From Mageeibacillus sp. UBA5734 (GTDB taxonomy: Bacteria > Bacillota > Clostridia > Saccharofermentanales > UBA5734): a stretch of 64,000 bases of DNA. This document shows positions 45,942 to 55,416 of this stretch, piece by piece. The number at the start of each line of letters is the position of its first letter. The first letter of the stretch is position 1. The stretch covers positions 1-64,000 of the forward strand of contig DIGA01000116.1 of assembly GCA_002419365.1 (NCBI GenBank). The letters run 5' to 3'. A model generated the notes under the pieces. The model was not told the DNA's origin. It saw only the letters and a program-made list of their open reading frames with translations, and did no database searches. The translations under genes were made by a program, and so were the position numbers.

Positions 45942-48380
45942 ATGTCCGGCGCACCGGTATTACCCACCGGTTCGTTCGTCGGTGGCCGTTTCAGCTACTC
46001 TTTACGTGTACTGATCGCCTGGGCTGGCGTTTTATTGCTGGTCCCGGGCGTTTCTTTTTGGGCGCTGGGCCCCAGTGCACTGGCATTTTTGCGCTGGTGG
46101 CTCACGCTGCTGATGCTTGGCGCCATGGCTTGGCCGCTGGCACAGTTTGTGTTTGGTCGCGTGTCCCGAACCCTGGCTTATCTGCCTGCCAAGGCTGTCG
46201 GATTGTTCCTGTTGAGCGTGCTCCATTGGGAAAGTGGCTACCTGTTTCATCTCGGTCTGACCCGAAACTCACTCTTCGTTCTCATTCTGTTGCTTTTTGC
46301 CTTGATCTGGTTCTCCGCCTTCCAGTCATTTTCCAGGCGCCTGATCCCAGCCCGCTGGAGCCAACAGCTCTTTACGGCCGCTCTGGCTGAACTGTTCTTC
46401 AGCAGCCTGCTCTTGGCAGGTGCTTACCTGCGCACATTCAAACCAGCCCTCGACAGTCTGGAAAAATTCATGAACGTCGCCTTCATCAACAGCATCTTGC
46501 GCAGTCCTGGCTTGCCGGCGGCAGATCCCTGGCTCGCGGGTGACACAATCAATTACTACTATTTTGGCCATTACACCTACGCTCTCCTGACCCGTCTCAC
46601 AGGTCTTGCAACACCGGTGGCCTACAATCTGGGGATGGCAACGGTGTGGGCCTTTGGGGCCAGTCTCAGTCTGGTCTTGGGAGTGGGGATGATCCGCCTG
46701 GCTCAGCAATCATCCTTTCAGCACATCGATGGGTCTAACGGGACCAGGATGCGGCCTGATTCAAGGGCAGCCCTGCTGGTACAGGCGGCCGGCGGCCTTC
46801 TGTCCCTCTTGCTGGTCAACGTCGGGGGTAACAGCCATGCTTTTTTCTACAGCGACCATGGCCCAGGCAAAACCATCGTCAGCTGGCTTGCCTCTCGAGG
46901 GCTACCGGTCGGGAATTTCAGCCAGGCTTACTGGTTTCCCAATGCAACCCGTTTCATCGGCTACAATCCGGAAACGGCTGACAAAACGATCCATGAATTC
47001 CCTGTCTATTCCTATCTGGTCTCCGATCTGCACGCCCATGTCATCAACCTGACACTTGTCCTCCTGTTCCTGCTGCTGCTGCTCAATCTGTTTGCCCGTG
47101 CCACAGCCACTGGGAAAACCAGCCAGTACGACCGTGAGACAGTTGTCCAGTCAATTTCTGCCCATTCACTGTGGCAGGAATGTCGCACGGCCCTGTCCCT
47201 GCCGGAAATCTGGGCCCTGGGGGTCTGTCTGGCGATTTTCATGATGCAGAACTACTGGGATTTTGTCATCTACTTGCCGGTGTCTGTCGTTGTGCTGCTG
47301 GCTGGAAACGCGTTTTCCCTGGCAGGCCAAAGGCCTGGCACCTTCCTGTTGGCCGCCATACGCCGGACGGCGTTCCAGGTTCTCACGCTCCTGTCCCTTG
47401 CTTTTATCTTGACAGCCCCTTTCCAGGCCCACTTTGATCCCATGAGCAGCCAGGTTGCCTTCAGTTCTGTGCGAACACCGTTCTGGCAACTGCTGGTTCT
47501 GTGGGGACCGCACATCCTGGCGGGGTTTGCTGGCAGCATGGCTCTCATCTCCAGGCGGAAAGCCCGTGCAGAGTTCCGGCCAGTCGACGGTCTGGCTATC
47601 GCATTATTCATCTATGGCCTGGTCCTGGTCCTGGCTCCGGAAATCTTTTACGTCGTCGACATTTATTCTGGCGACTACAAGCGGGCCAACACCATGTTCA
47701 AGTTCACCTACCAGGCCTTTGTCCTGCTGGGATTGGGCTGGTCGTATGTTCTCGTTCGGCTGGCCCAGGTCCGGTCCTGGCGCAGACTGACCGCCCTTCT
47801 TTTAGCAGGATTGCTGGTCATGCCCGGATGGTTCCCCGGTCTGGCGACCCGGCAATGGTACGGCGAGCTGACCCGGATCAATCAGCAGGGGCTCGATGGC
47901 CTGGCCCCCCTGGGTCAGAAAAATTCGCCCCAAGTGGCAGGCGAAGCCTTGGGTGAACTGAGTGATGACCTCCTGGCCATCAACTGGCTGAACACGAATG
48001 TTCAAGGTCAGCCGGTCATTCTGGAAGCTGCAGGTCCCAGCTATACCGACACTGGACGGATAGCCACCTTCACGGGCCTGCCGACTGTGATCGGCTGGGA
48101 AACCCACGAATGGCTATGGCGGACAAGCCCCAGCCAGCCCAGTGCCTATGGCGATCTCGTCAAACCACTCCAGGATGATGTACGCCTGATGTACACCACC
48201 ACAGACCAGGACCTTAGGCTGGAACTCCTGTCGCAGCACCAGGTTGCGTACATCGTGGTCGGTGCCATTGAGCAGACCACCTATGGCACGGACCTGCAAA
48301 TGGACAGCCTGGTCAGCTGTGGCATGGTCGTTTTTGAATCAAAGACGCTCAAACTCATCCACGTGGGAGTGCTAGGATAA
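45942..48380 (+). CDS. DUF2298 (YYY family) large integral membrane protein
   Basis: An 812-residue protein with many hydrophobic segments. The family signature is complete: EKFMNVAFINSILRSPGLPAADPWLAGDTINYYYFGH, with NYYYFGH at residues 204-210, and a second conserved block EIFYVVDIYSGDYKRANTMFKFTYQAFVLLG. The C-terminal part (about 640-812) is soluble and extracytoplasmic, with LPTVIGWETHEWLWR. Fold and layout resemble GT-C glycosyltransferases, which is inference. Coupled to DUF1015 with a two-base gap; no independent ribosome-binding site of note. Confidence 0.87.
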   Translation: MSGAPVLPTGSFVGGRFSYSLRVLIAWAGVLLLVPGVSFWALGPSALAFLRWWLTLLMLGAMAWPLAQFVFGRVSRTLAYLPAKAVGLFLLSVLHWESGYLFHLGLTRNSLFVLILLLFALIWFSAFQSFSRRLIPARWSQQLFTAALAELFFSSLLLAGAYLRTFKPALDSLEKFMNVAFINSILRSPGLPAADPWLAGDTINYYYFGHYTYALLTRLTGLATPVAYNLGMATVWAFGASLSLVLGVGMIRLAQQSSFQHIDGSNGTRMRPDSRAALLVQAAGGLLSLLLVNVGGNSHAFFYSDHGPGKTIVSWLASRGLPVGNFSQAYWFPNATRFIGYNPETADKTIHEFPVYSYLVSDLHAHVINLTLVLLFLLLLLNLFARATATGKTSQYDRETVVQSISAHSLWQECRTALSLPEIWALGVCLAIFMMQNYWDFVIYLPVSVVVLLAGNAFSLAGQRPGTFLLAAIRRTAFQVLTLLSLAFILTAPFQAHFDPMSSQVAFSSVRTPFWQLLVLWGPHILAGFAGSMALISRRKARAEFRPVDGLAIALFIYGLVLVLAPEIFYVVDIYSGDYKRANTMFKFTYQAFVLLGLGWSYVLVRLAQVRSWRRLTALLLAGLLVMPGWFPGLATRQWYGELTRINQQGLDGLAPLGQKNSPQVAGEALGELSDDLLAINWLNTNVQGQPVILEAAGPSYTDTGRIATFTGLPTVIGWETHEWLWRTSPSQPSAYGDLVKPLQDDVRLMYTTTDQDLRLELLSQHQVAYIVVGAIEQTTYGTDLQMDSLVSCGMVVFESKTLKLIHVGVLG

Positions 48381-48384
48381 ACAA

Positions 48385-48409
48385 AGAGCTGCCATTGACT
48401 GGCAGCTCT
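48385..48409. terminator. Terminator between convergent genes
   Basis: AGAGCTGCCA pairs perfectly with TGGCAGCTCT around a five-base loop. On the minus strand it is followed by TTGTTT; it lies between the stops at 48380 (plus) and 48447 (minus) and can serve both. Confidence 0.75.
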
Positions 48410-48446
48410 CTGGATCATGCAGTTCTTTGATTCCCGGGGACAAAGG

Positions 48447-49901
48447 TCACTGGGGTGGAATCTTGATTTTCTGGCCCAGTTGCAAATTGTCCGACGTCAG
48501 GCCATTGTAATCCTTGATCTTGTCAATAGTCGCTTGGGAACCATCCCCCAGATATTTGACGGCAATGGAGTAGAAGGTATCTCCGGATTTGACAGTATGG
48601 ACCGTCCCCTGGTCAGGAGCTGCCGTGGTTTCCGTTGGCTCAGGTGTCGTTTCTGCCGTGGTTTCCTCACTGGTTGTCTCTTCCGGAGTGGTCTCTTCAG
48701 TTTCTTCCGGCTCTGTGACAAGGATCTCGTCTGTTTCCTCGGTTGCCTCTGTCTGGATGGTCGTCTCGGATGGCAAGGTTGTTTCGCCATCTTTGCCGAA
48801 AATCATGTTGAAAATGGCAAAAACCGCACCAATGGTCACTGCTGTGATCACCATGTACAGGGCGAGGCGGCGAATCCGGCCGTTCTCATCCCGTGGACGT
48901 TCGAAATAGCCCTTGTCATAAGGTGTTTCTTCCTCGTCCGGGATTTCATGTTGCTCTGGCTCGGCAGGGGTCGTCATGGCCAGGGCATCCGGGCCTTTAG
49001 CTGCAGCGGGTTTGGCAGCCTGGCTGTACTTGCCTGCTGGCTGGTTGAACTTGCCAGTCACCTGGCCAAACAGTCCTCCCTCCGCAGCAACGCGCGAGGG
49101 TGCAGGCCGTACCGGCTTGTCTGTGGTCCGGATGGACTCGACAAAGCAGGCGATGATCTGCATCGGAACACCAGGCAGCTTGGCCGACGCAGCCGTGATG
49201 ATCAGGCCAGCTGCATCAGACTGGTCCTCTGCCTCGTACAGCAGGCGCAAAATCTCGCGCTGGCCCAGGGTGGTGATGATTTCCTTGTTGCAGACGATCA
49301 CGCAATCGTCTGGCTGCAGCTGTGCAATATTGGAATACCGGACCGTTCCAGCTACACCAGCACAATAGATATCCTGGCCGAGGACCGGCTTGCCGTGGTA
49401 GTCGACAGGCTCCAGGGTGATGTCATCGTGTGTCAGCGGGTACAGGGCATCATTGCGGTAAAGATAGGCACACCCATGGCCCATGGTGATCGCAGCCAGT
49501 TCGGCATCTTTGACCATGACACCGGCAAAATAAGGCTGACGTGCATTTTCGTGCTGCAGGGAACCACGGCCGGCGATTTCGACCGCACATTCAGCGAGCT
49601 CATTGATCTCGGCGTCGATGTTGCGGATGTTTTGCTTGACATCATTGAGAATCCGCTCCAGAGCCTTGTGCGCCCGGGATGAAACCAAGTCATCCTGGAC
49701 ATGGCTGGCTGGATGGGCAAAGGCAGCATAGAAAAAGCCACGATCCTCCCGGTCGAGAGTCGCATCACAGGCCCGGTGCTCACGCCGGGTCGTCAGGCGG
49801 CCATCGAGATAATAGCCATCGAAAATGCCATTGCCAGGAAAATATCGGGCGGTAACGGTCGCTGCCAGACGGGTCAGCGCCGGATGGGGCGATTTTGCCA
49901 T
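48447..49901 (-). CDS. PP2C-like (probably inactive) domain, membrane helix and exported LysM domain
   Basis: A 484-residue protein. Residues 1-260 look like a PP2C-type phosphatase domain, but the metal-binding Asp sites are changed: where active enzymes read ADGMGGH this has AFAHPASH (60-67), and where they read GDSR it has GHGCAYLYR (141-149). One membrane helix at 346-368, an exported linker rich in Glu and Thr (374-430), and a LysM domain at 433-482 (VKSGDTFYSIAVKYLGD, DNLQLGQKIKIP) that should bind peptidoglycan. ATG with AGGAGG ten bases upstream. It has its own extended -10 promoter. The PP2C assignment is by pattern and moderately sure; the LysM and topology are clear. Confidence 0.8.
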   Translation of the reverse strand: MAKSPHPALTRLAATVTARYFPGNGIFDGYYLDGRLTTRREHRACDATLDREDRGFFYAAFAHPASHVQDDLVSSRAHKALERILNDVKQNIRNIDAEINELAECAVEIAGRGSLQHENARQPYFAGVMVKDAELAAITMGHGCAYLYRNDALYPLTHDDITLEPVDYHGKPVLGQDIYCAGVAGTVRYSNIAQLQPDDCVIVCNKEIITTLGQREILRLLYEAEDQSDAAGLIITAASAKLPGVPMQIIACFVESIRTTDKPVRPAPSRVAAEGGLFGQVTGKFNQPAGKYSQAAKPAAAKGPDALAMTTPAEPEQHEIPDEEETPYDKGYFERPRDENGRIRRLALYMVITAVTIGAVFAIFNMIFGKDGETTLPSETTIQTEATEETDEILVTEPEETEETTPEETTSEETTAETTPEPTETTAAPDQGTVHTVKSGDTFYSIAVKYLGDGSQATIDKIKDYNGLTSDNLQLGQKIKIPPQ

Positions 49902-49934
49902 ACGTTCAAGTCCTCCTGTTTGGTGCAGTTCTAC

Positions 49935-49943
49935 ATTATAGCA
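49935..49943 (-). promoter_or_regulatory. Extended -10 box of the LysM protein gene
   Basis: Minus strand TGCTATAAT, about 34 bases before the ATG at 49901; no good -35. Confidence 0.5.
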
Positions 49944-50005
49944 CAGAACGTCCGGCGCTATGTTGCAGTACGGTTGCATTTGACAAAACGACGTCTAACA
50001 GCTGT

Positions 50006-51445
50006 TTATCTTTCTGGTTGGCAGCCTGTCATGTGTCTGGGCTCCAGCCAGTGGCCGGCCAAGTTAAGGAGCCGTTCCGGGGTATGATCTGAAGGTTCCT
50101 TCTGGACATAGGACAGCAGACGTTCGAGGAAAAGTCCCAGCTGGATGCCCCTGACCGGTAAACGGCTGGACAGGTCACGGCCACTGATCGCAAGTTCAGC
50201 GAGTGAAACCGGCAATCCGGATCCTGACTCCTTTTCCTCCTCCAGCTGGATTTGCTGGCGCAAGTTGACAAGTTCTGGCAAAAGGCAAGCCCTATCCGGG
50301 CAGACGAAGGACAGCAACGCCCAGCCATCGACTGCACATTGCCTGGCAGCATGGGTGTCCATGGCTAATGTTTTAGCCAGGACCCGGATGACAATTGCCA
50401 GACTGAGGGCATCCAGCTCCTGGGTCAAATCAAGATGCAGGCGCAGTCCGGCAGCGTAAAGCATCGCATGGCCATTCCGGGAAGCCGGCCGGGACATACG
50501 GCACGTCTGCTGGAAAAGCTCGCGCAAATCCTGAAGGCGCTTCGGGGCCAGGATTTTTTTCAACTGGTGAGTCCGGCCATCTGCATCCGGGGCCAGACCA
50601 GAAGGCTGACCACCTGGCTGGTCCTGGCGGCAAATCTGGCAAGCCAGGTAAAACAGGGGCACCGTCTGGTCGGCATGCCAGGCTGGCCGGATCCAGGCTG
50701 CCAATAGCCGGGTCAGGCACTGGTTATCCGGGGAGAAACCAAACAGGCGCTGGGCAATGACGGGCAAAAGCTCGCCAGGCTCGAAAGGCAGAAGGGACTG
50801 GCCATGCGCGGCGTTCATCATGCGGGCCAGTTCGTGTGTGATCCGTTCCACACTGAGAATCAACGTGCGTTGTCGTTCTCTGCGAATCGCTGTGACCAGT
50901 TCCCGGTCCGGTGACAAATTGTATGTCAGGGTAAACCTCAAGGCCCGCAGCATGCGCAAGGCATCTTCACGCAATCGCGTTCCCGGGTCACCCACTGTCC
51001 TCAGCTGGTTCTCCATCAGGTCTGTCCAGCCACCAAACGGATCGAGAAGTCCACGACTGGGATGGAAGGCCATGCTGTTGATTGTGAAGTCACGTCTGCT
51101 CAGATCCTTTAGGATATCGGTTTCAAACAGCACCTTGTCGGGTCGACGGCCGTCAGAATAGTCACTCTCACTGCGGTAGGTCGTGATTTCGATGGCATGG
51201 TGTCCAACCAGGACCGTGACGGTGCCATGGGCCAGTCCTGTGGCAAAAGCATGGGGAAACACGTGCAGCACCTGTTCGGGCAGGGCACGGGTCGACACAT
51301 CGAAATCCAGAGGGGTCCGTCCGATGGCCAGGTCACGGACACACCCACCCACCAGCCAGGCTTCAAAGCCGGCCTGTTCGAGCCGTTCCAACGCTGTGTG
51401 CACGGGTCCCGGAATGCGCAAGGACCAGTCTAGCGGCATGACCAT
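50006..51445 (-). CDS. cca: CCA tRNA nucleotidyltransferase
   Basis: A 479-residue class II nucleotidyltransferase that adds or repairs the tRNA 3' CCA end. Head-domain motifs: EAWLVGGCVRDLAIG, TPLDFDVSTRALPEQV (metal-binding Asp pair), RRDFTINSMAFHPSRG, and REDALRMLRALRFTLTYNL in the neck. The C-terminal body is less conserved, and I see no HD phosphohydrolase motif. I choose ATG at 51445, seven bases after GGGGAG; an ATG at 51505 lacks a proper site. Divergent from the RCC1 protein gene. Confidence 0.94.
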   Translation of the reverse strand: MVMPLDWSLRIPGPVHTALERLEQAGFEAWLVGGCVRDLAIGRTPLDFDVSTRALPEQVLHVFPHAFATGLAHGTVTVLVGHHAIEITTYRSESDYSDGRRPDKVLFETDILKDLSRRDFTINSMAFHPSRGLLDPFGGWTDLMENQLRTVGDPGTRLREDALRMLRALRFTLTYNLSPDRELVTAIRRERQRTLILSVERITHELARMMNAAHGQSLLPFEPGELLPVIAQRLFGFSPDNQCLTRLLAAWIRPAWHADQTVPLFYLACQICRQDQPGGQPSGLAPDADGRTHQLKKILAPKRLQDLRELFQQTCRMSRPASRNGHAMLYAAGLRLHLDLTQELDALSLAIVIRVLAKTLAMDTHAARQCAVDGWALLSFVCPDRACLLPELVNLRQQIQLEEEKESGSGLPVSLAELAISGRDLSSRLPVRGIQLGLFLERLLSYVQKEPSDHTPERLLNLAGHWLEPRHMTGCQPER

Positions 51446-51547
51446 GACGTGTCTCCCCTGCCTTGTTTGCATAATACGTTCTGAGCGTGTATCATTGAGC
51501 AACATATTCCTATTTTAACGGTTCGCGCAACTCGCGCAAAGTGAAAG

Positions 51548-53497
51548 ATGATGCATAAAAATCAATCCAGTCAGCCGGTTCGCCACTTGACGCACCGCCG
51601 TCTCACTGCTGTTTTCTTTTATCTGGCAATTCTTATCAGTGTCATGGTCAGCTTGCCCATCATGGTCGCTCCACGCCAGGGACTGGCCGATGCCAATCCC
51701 GAACTGATCGCGCTGCAGCCCATGGCCCAGGTTTCTGCCGGCATGGCGCATAGCGTTTTTCTCGACTACGACGGACTGGTCTATGCCTGGGGAGACAATG
51801 TCTATGGCCAAAGCGGGGCGTCCGGCGAGGATCATGCCAAAACTCCGGTCCAGCTTGAATTGCCAGAACCGGCCCAGGCGATCAGCGCCGGGGATTACCA
51901 CACGCTGGTCCTGGGACAGAGTGGCACCGTCTATGCCCTGGGTCGCAATGCTTACGGCCAAGTCGGTGATGGCGGGGTTGCCAATGTCGATTCCCCGGTA
52001 AAAGTGGCGGGGCTGCCAGTCATCAAGGCCATCGCCGCCGGTGCCTATCATTCTCTGGCTTTAGGCGAGGACGGCAGCATCTGGGCCTGGGGCCACAACA
52101 CCCAGGGGCAAGTCGGGGATGTCGCATCCGAGGAAGTCCTCGGGATTGATGGTTCGGTTCTCGCTCTGCGCAACACCAGGCCGGTCCAGGTCGTCGCCCA
52201 AGGCGCTGCCATGATCCGGGCCGGTGGCAATTTTTCACTTTATGTCGATGAAATGGGCCAATTATACGCTTGGGGTGACAATACCCAAGGCCAGCTGGGC
52301 AATGGCACGACGGACTCGCACCAGTCCCCAGGCCTGGTTTTGGGAATCAGCCAGGTCGTCGACGTCTCCGCCGGATCAAATCATGTCCTGGCCCTGAGTA
52401 CCGGTTCAGGTTACCGCCAACTCTATGTCTGGGGGGATAACTCGCTCGGCCAGCTTGGCCTGGGCGGGCAGAAAGCAACCACCCAGCAACAACTGCAGCC
52501 AGCTTTGCTGGATCTCACCGGCAATCTTGATCCGAGCGACGAGCGCCTGCTGTCAGTCGCTGCCGGGTATGCCCAGTCTGCAGTCATCCGGGACGCCTCA
52601 ACTTCAAGGTTCAGCCAGCCGGTCCTGCAAAACGAACTCTATCTCTGGGGTCTCAACGCCAGTCATCAGCTAGGGCTTTCCGAAAAAGCCAGCCGCTATG
52701 TGCCCACTCGATTGCAAGGCTTTTTCGATGGTTACTGGGGTTCCCGCTACCTGCCTTTTGAAAGCATGGCCTTGGGATCCGATCATGTATTGGTTTTAAG
52801 CAGCAAAGGATTGCTGGCATCTGCTGGTGCAAATAGCCGTGGACAGCTGGGACTGGGCGACGAAGCCGCCAGAGTGGCCTTGGAGCAGATAGACACCCCT
52901 GATCTGATCTTGCCCCGCTGGGTCAGCGGCCAGTCCATCCGAGTCGATACCGGAAAAGACAACACCATCCAAGTCAAATGGCCCGAGGCTCAGGACAACA
53001 TAGCCGTGGCCGGGTATCAGGTCGAGATCACAGAAGCGGGGCAGGCATCCGTCCTGCAGGATGCTGGTCTGGCCCACGAATGGACAATCACTGGAATGGA
53101 TGAGGCCACGCCTGTCCAGATCAGCGTCATGGCCTATGATCGCAACAGCCAGGCCGCCAATCCAGCTGACCTGGCCCGTCTCACCGCATACCGTCTACCG
53201 GAAGGCACCGTGGCAGAGACCTATTTTCTGACCTCGGAGACGTTCAGGGAACCTGCAGATGCAGTGATTCATCACTGGACACCTCACCCATCTGGCAAAC
53301 GCCAGCCGCACGAGGTCCCCTGGTCATTATCCGGTGTCGAAAACCTGCAGGCCATCCCTGCCCCATACAGTATTTGGATCTATGGTGGATCGATTCTTGC
53401 CTTGCTGATCAGCCTGATGTTTGTCATCCACAAGATCCGGCAAAAAAACCGGTCAATCGTAGAAATGGATACCGAGCGCGAGGTAGAGGCTGGCTGA
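51548..53497 (+). CDS. Surface-anchored RCC1-repeat (beta-propeller) protein with FN3-like domain
   Basis: A 649-residue exported protein. Signal or anchor helix at about 20-42, then seven or so RCC1 repeats between about 58 and 465 (VSAGMAHSVFLDYDGLVYAW, ISAGDYHTLVLGQSGTVYAL, IAAGAYHSLALGEDGSIWAW, VSAGSNHVLALS and so on, each with a GDNxxGQLG turn). A fibronectin-III-like domain follows at about 480-565 (VAGYQVEITEAGQ, AYDRNSQAAN). A C-terminal membrane helix (about 612-632) with a short basic/acidic tail gives a double-anchored layout. Ligand unknown. ATG at 51548 or 51551; the ribosome-binding site is weak. Its 3' end overlaps the opposite gene by 45 bases. Confidence 0.9.
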   Translation: MMHKNQSSQPVRHLTHRRLTAVFFYLAILISVMVSLPIMVAPRQGLADANPELIALQPMAQVSAGMAHSVFLDYDGLVYAWGDNVYGQSGASGEDHAKTPVQLELPEPAQAISAGDYHTLVLGQSGTVYALGRNAYGQVGDGGVANVDSPVKVAGLPVIKAIAAGAYHSLALGEDGSIWAWGHNTQGQVGDVASEEVLGIDGSVLALRNTRPVQVVAQGAAMIRAGGNFSLYVDEMGQLYAWGDNTQGQLGNGTTDSHQSPGLVLGISQVVDVSAGSNHVLALSTGSGYRQLYVWGDNSLGQLGLGGQKATTQQQLQPALLDLTGNLDPSDERLLSVAAGYAQSAVIRDASTSRFSQPVLQNELYLWGLNASHQLGLSEKASRYVPTRLQGFFDGYWGSRYLPFESMALGSDHVLVLSSKGLLASAGANSRGQLGLGDEAARVALEQIDTPDLILPRWVSGQSIRVDTGKDNTIQVKWPEAQDNIAVAGYQVEITEAGQASVLQDAGLAHEWTITGMDEATPVQISVMAYDRNSQAANPADLARLTAYRLPEGTVAETYFLTSETFREPADAVIHHWTPHPSGKRQPHEVPWSLSGVENLQAIPAPYSIWIYGGSILALLISLMFVIHKIRQKNRSIVEMDTEREVEAG

Positions 53498-55336
53498 CAG
53501 CATGGATCCCATGGCGTCGAGGTCGCGGGCAAATCCAGCCAGATTTTCGGAATCACCCGTCAGGCTTTGGGTCAATCTGGCCATGAATTGGCTGACGAGG
53601 CCGCGCCTGCTGCCGTAAAGCTCTGCCAGCTGGCGCAGATACGGTCTGGAAACACCCAGGGCAATGGCAAAGGCCAGTAAAGAGCTATCCAGCGCAGGAT
53701 TGTCTGGCTCGTGCTTCCTCCACCGGGCATACGTGCACAGCAGCTGCCTGAATGCCCCGGCCTTGGCTGCTTCAGCATTGCCCAGTCGAGTCAGATGCTT
53801 CAGGCCCAATCCAAATCCCGCAAACAGCAGAGCCGGAATGATAAGGAGCAATCCCGTCAGAGCCCCAGTCAATCCTGTGGTGAGAAGTCCGGCAAGGGCA
53901 TAGCCTCCGGCCAAGGTCAAGCCGATCACGATGCCATGATGTTTTTTGCGGATATCGACCAAGCCATCTTTAACCATATCCTCCTGGATCAAATGGATGA
54001 ACTGCTCATAATAGGCAGAAAATTCTGCTGCTGTGCCTTTGTCCAGGGCATATCTGCGAATCTGGGCTGTCGACAGGGTGTTTTCCCTGGTGATGCGCTC
54101 AAAAAACCATTGCAGCAGAAAGATTTCATAAGCTGACATGCCCTGGTAGTCCGGCACACCGTGAGCCAGCAGAGTGAATACATGGCCGTCGAGGCGTAAT
54201 TTGCCGCGCACAACCAGATCCATCATGGTGCCCAGCAGGATCTGGCCTGGATGATGGTAACGCGAGAGCCTGGCCAAAACCGCAGGCGAATACGCGGGTT
54301 CAGCGAACGAGCCCCTTGTTGTCTCCAGAAGCCGTGGTTGCCCAAGTAAACCTTCGCGCTCATAAACGAGGACGAGAAAAGTCAGGACAAAAAGGCCCAC
54401 AACCAGTAGAATCCAGGTCAGGCGAGCCAGAAAACCTTCCACCCAAGTCTGTTGAATCATTCGCGCCATTTCCGCTTCAACTTCTGCAATCACCGTGGCT
54501 TTATCCTGGACGATGCCTTGCGGCAGCAACGCTGCACCACTGGCAAAACCAGCTGCAGGCAGGATCACTGCTGCTGTCATGTCCTGGCCGGCCGAAAGTT
54601 GCAGCGCGCTCATCTGAATCGTGTCCTGGTCTACTTCGGTCGTAACAAACATGGCAGGGCTGATGGCCTGGTACCAGGGTGATGCTGCTTTTTTCGCAGC
54701 AGGGTAATGAATCAGCAGAACGGGACTGGCGATGGCTTTATCTTGCACCAGAGTGAAAAACATCCGGCGGAACTTGACCGCATCCTTCAGCTGGACCAGT
54801 GCGCCATCGAGTTCATACTGGATGACAATCTGGCGTGTTTCTGATGCATGTCCGACTGTCCGGATCTTGAGCCGCTGGACAGAATCATCGGCACTTAACT
54901 TGTATGACAGAGACTGGAGTTTGGCTTGAGTATTGGCTTCTGCCGGCAGGACCTCCACCAGCTGGATGGGTGAACCATCCACGATGGATCCAGCTGAGAT
55001 GGCAACTGATACCACTCGGAGCGACCTGGCTTTGCCTGCATCCAGTGCAAAGACCAGCTCTTCACAATCCTGCTGGTACAGGATATCCAGCTTCTCCTGG
55101 ACCACGGCTTTGCCATCTGCTGCCAGCTGGCAATCGATGCGGTAGGAATTGATCCGGTAATCGGACAAGACGCTGGCAGCAACTTCGGCCTCTGTTCCCT
55201 GGCTGGACCAGGGATTCAGCCAGGACGCGCTGGCCGGGCTCATGAGAACCACGCCCAGCAGCAGCAAAAACACCACGGCCCATCTGAAGGCAGGCCATGG
55301 TGTCATCGTGCAAGAGTGGTGAGGAAAGTGGCGCAT
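53453..55336 (-). CDS. DUF2207 membrane protein
   Basis: A 627-residue protein. Signal peptide or anchor at about 15-37 (AFRWAVVFLLLLGVVLM), an exported beta-rich DUF2207 domain (about 55-290: NSYRIDCQLAADGKAVVQE, RRMFFTL), a membrane helix near 306-330 (WILLVVGLFVLTFLVLVYE), a cytoplasmic part with the typical AEPAYSPAVLARLSRYHHPGQILLGTMMDLVVRGKLRL, then two further helices (about 475-520). Function is unknown. GGGGGAG lies nine bases before the ATG. Its 3' end overlaps the RCC1 gene; no terminator fits between them. Confidence 0.9.
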   Translation of the reverse strand: MRHFPHHSCTMTPWPAFRWAVVFLLLLGVVLMSPASASWLNPWSSQGTEAEVAASVLSDYRINSYRIDCQLAADGKAVVQEKLDILYQQDCEELVFALDAGKARSLRVVSVAISAGSIVDGSPIQLVEVLPAEANTQAKLQSLSYKLSADDSVQRLKIRTVGHASETRQIVIQYELDGALVQLKDAVKFRRMFFTLVQDKAIASPVLLIHYPAAKKAASPWYQAISPAMFVTTEVDQDTIQMSALQLSAGQDMTAAVILPAAGFASGAALLPQGIVQDKATVIAEVEAEMARMIQQTWVEGFLARLTWILLVVGLFVLTFLVLVYEREGLLGQPRLLETTRGSFAEPAYSPAVLARLSRYHHPGQILLGTMMDLVVRGKLRLDGHVFTLLAHGVPDYQGMSAYEIFLLQWFFERITRENTLSTAQIRRYALDKGTAAEFSAYYEQFIHLIQEDMVKDGLVDIRKKHHGIVIGLTLAGGYALAGLLTTGLTGALTGLLLIIPALLFAGFGLGLKHLTRLGNAEAAKAGAFRQLLCTYARWRKHEPDNPALDSSLLAFAIALGVSRPYLRQLAELYGSRRGLVSQFMARLTQSLTGDSENLAGFARDLDAMGSMLSASLYLALGIHFYD

Positions 55337-55416
55337 GTCAGTAAGCTCCCCCTGCAGGTGTGATCAGAAAACCAGACTTCTGCCACATTATACCACAGGC
55401 GGAGAACGCCAAATTT

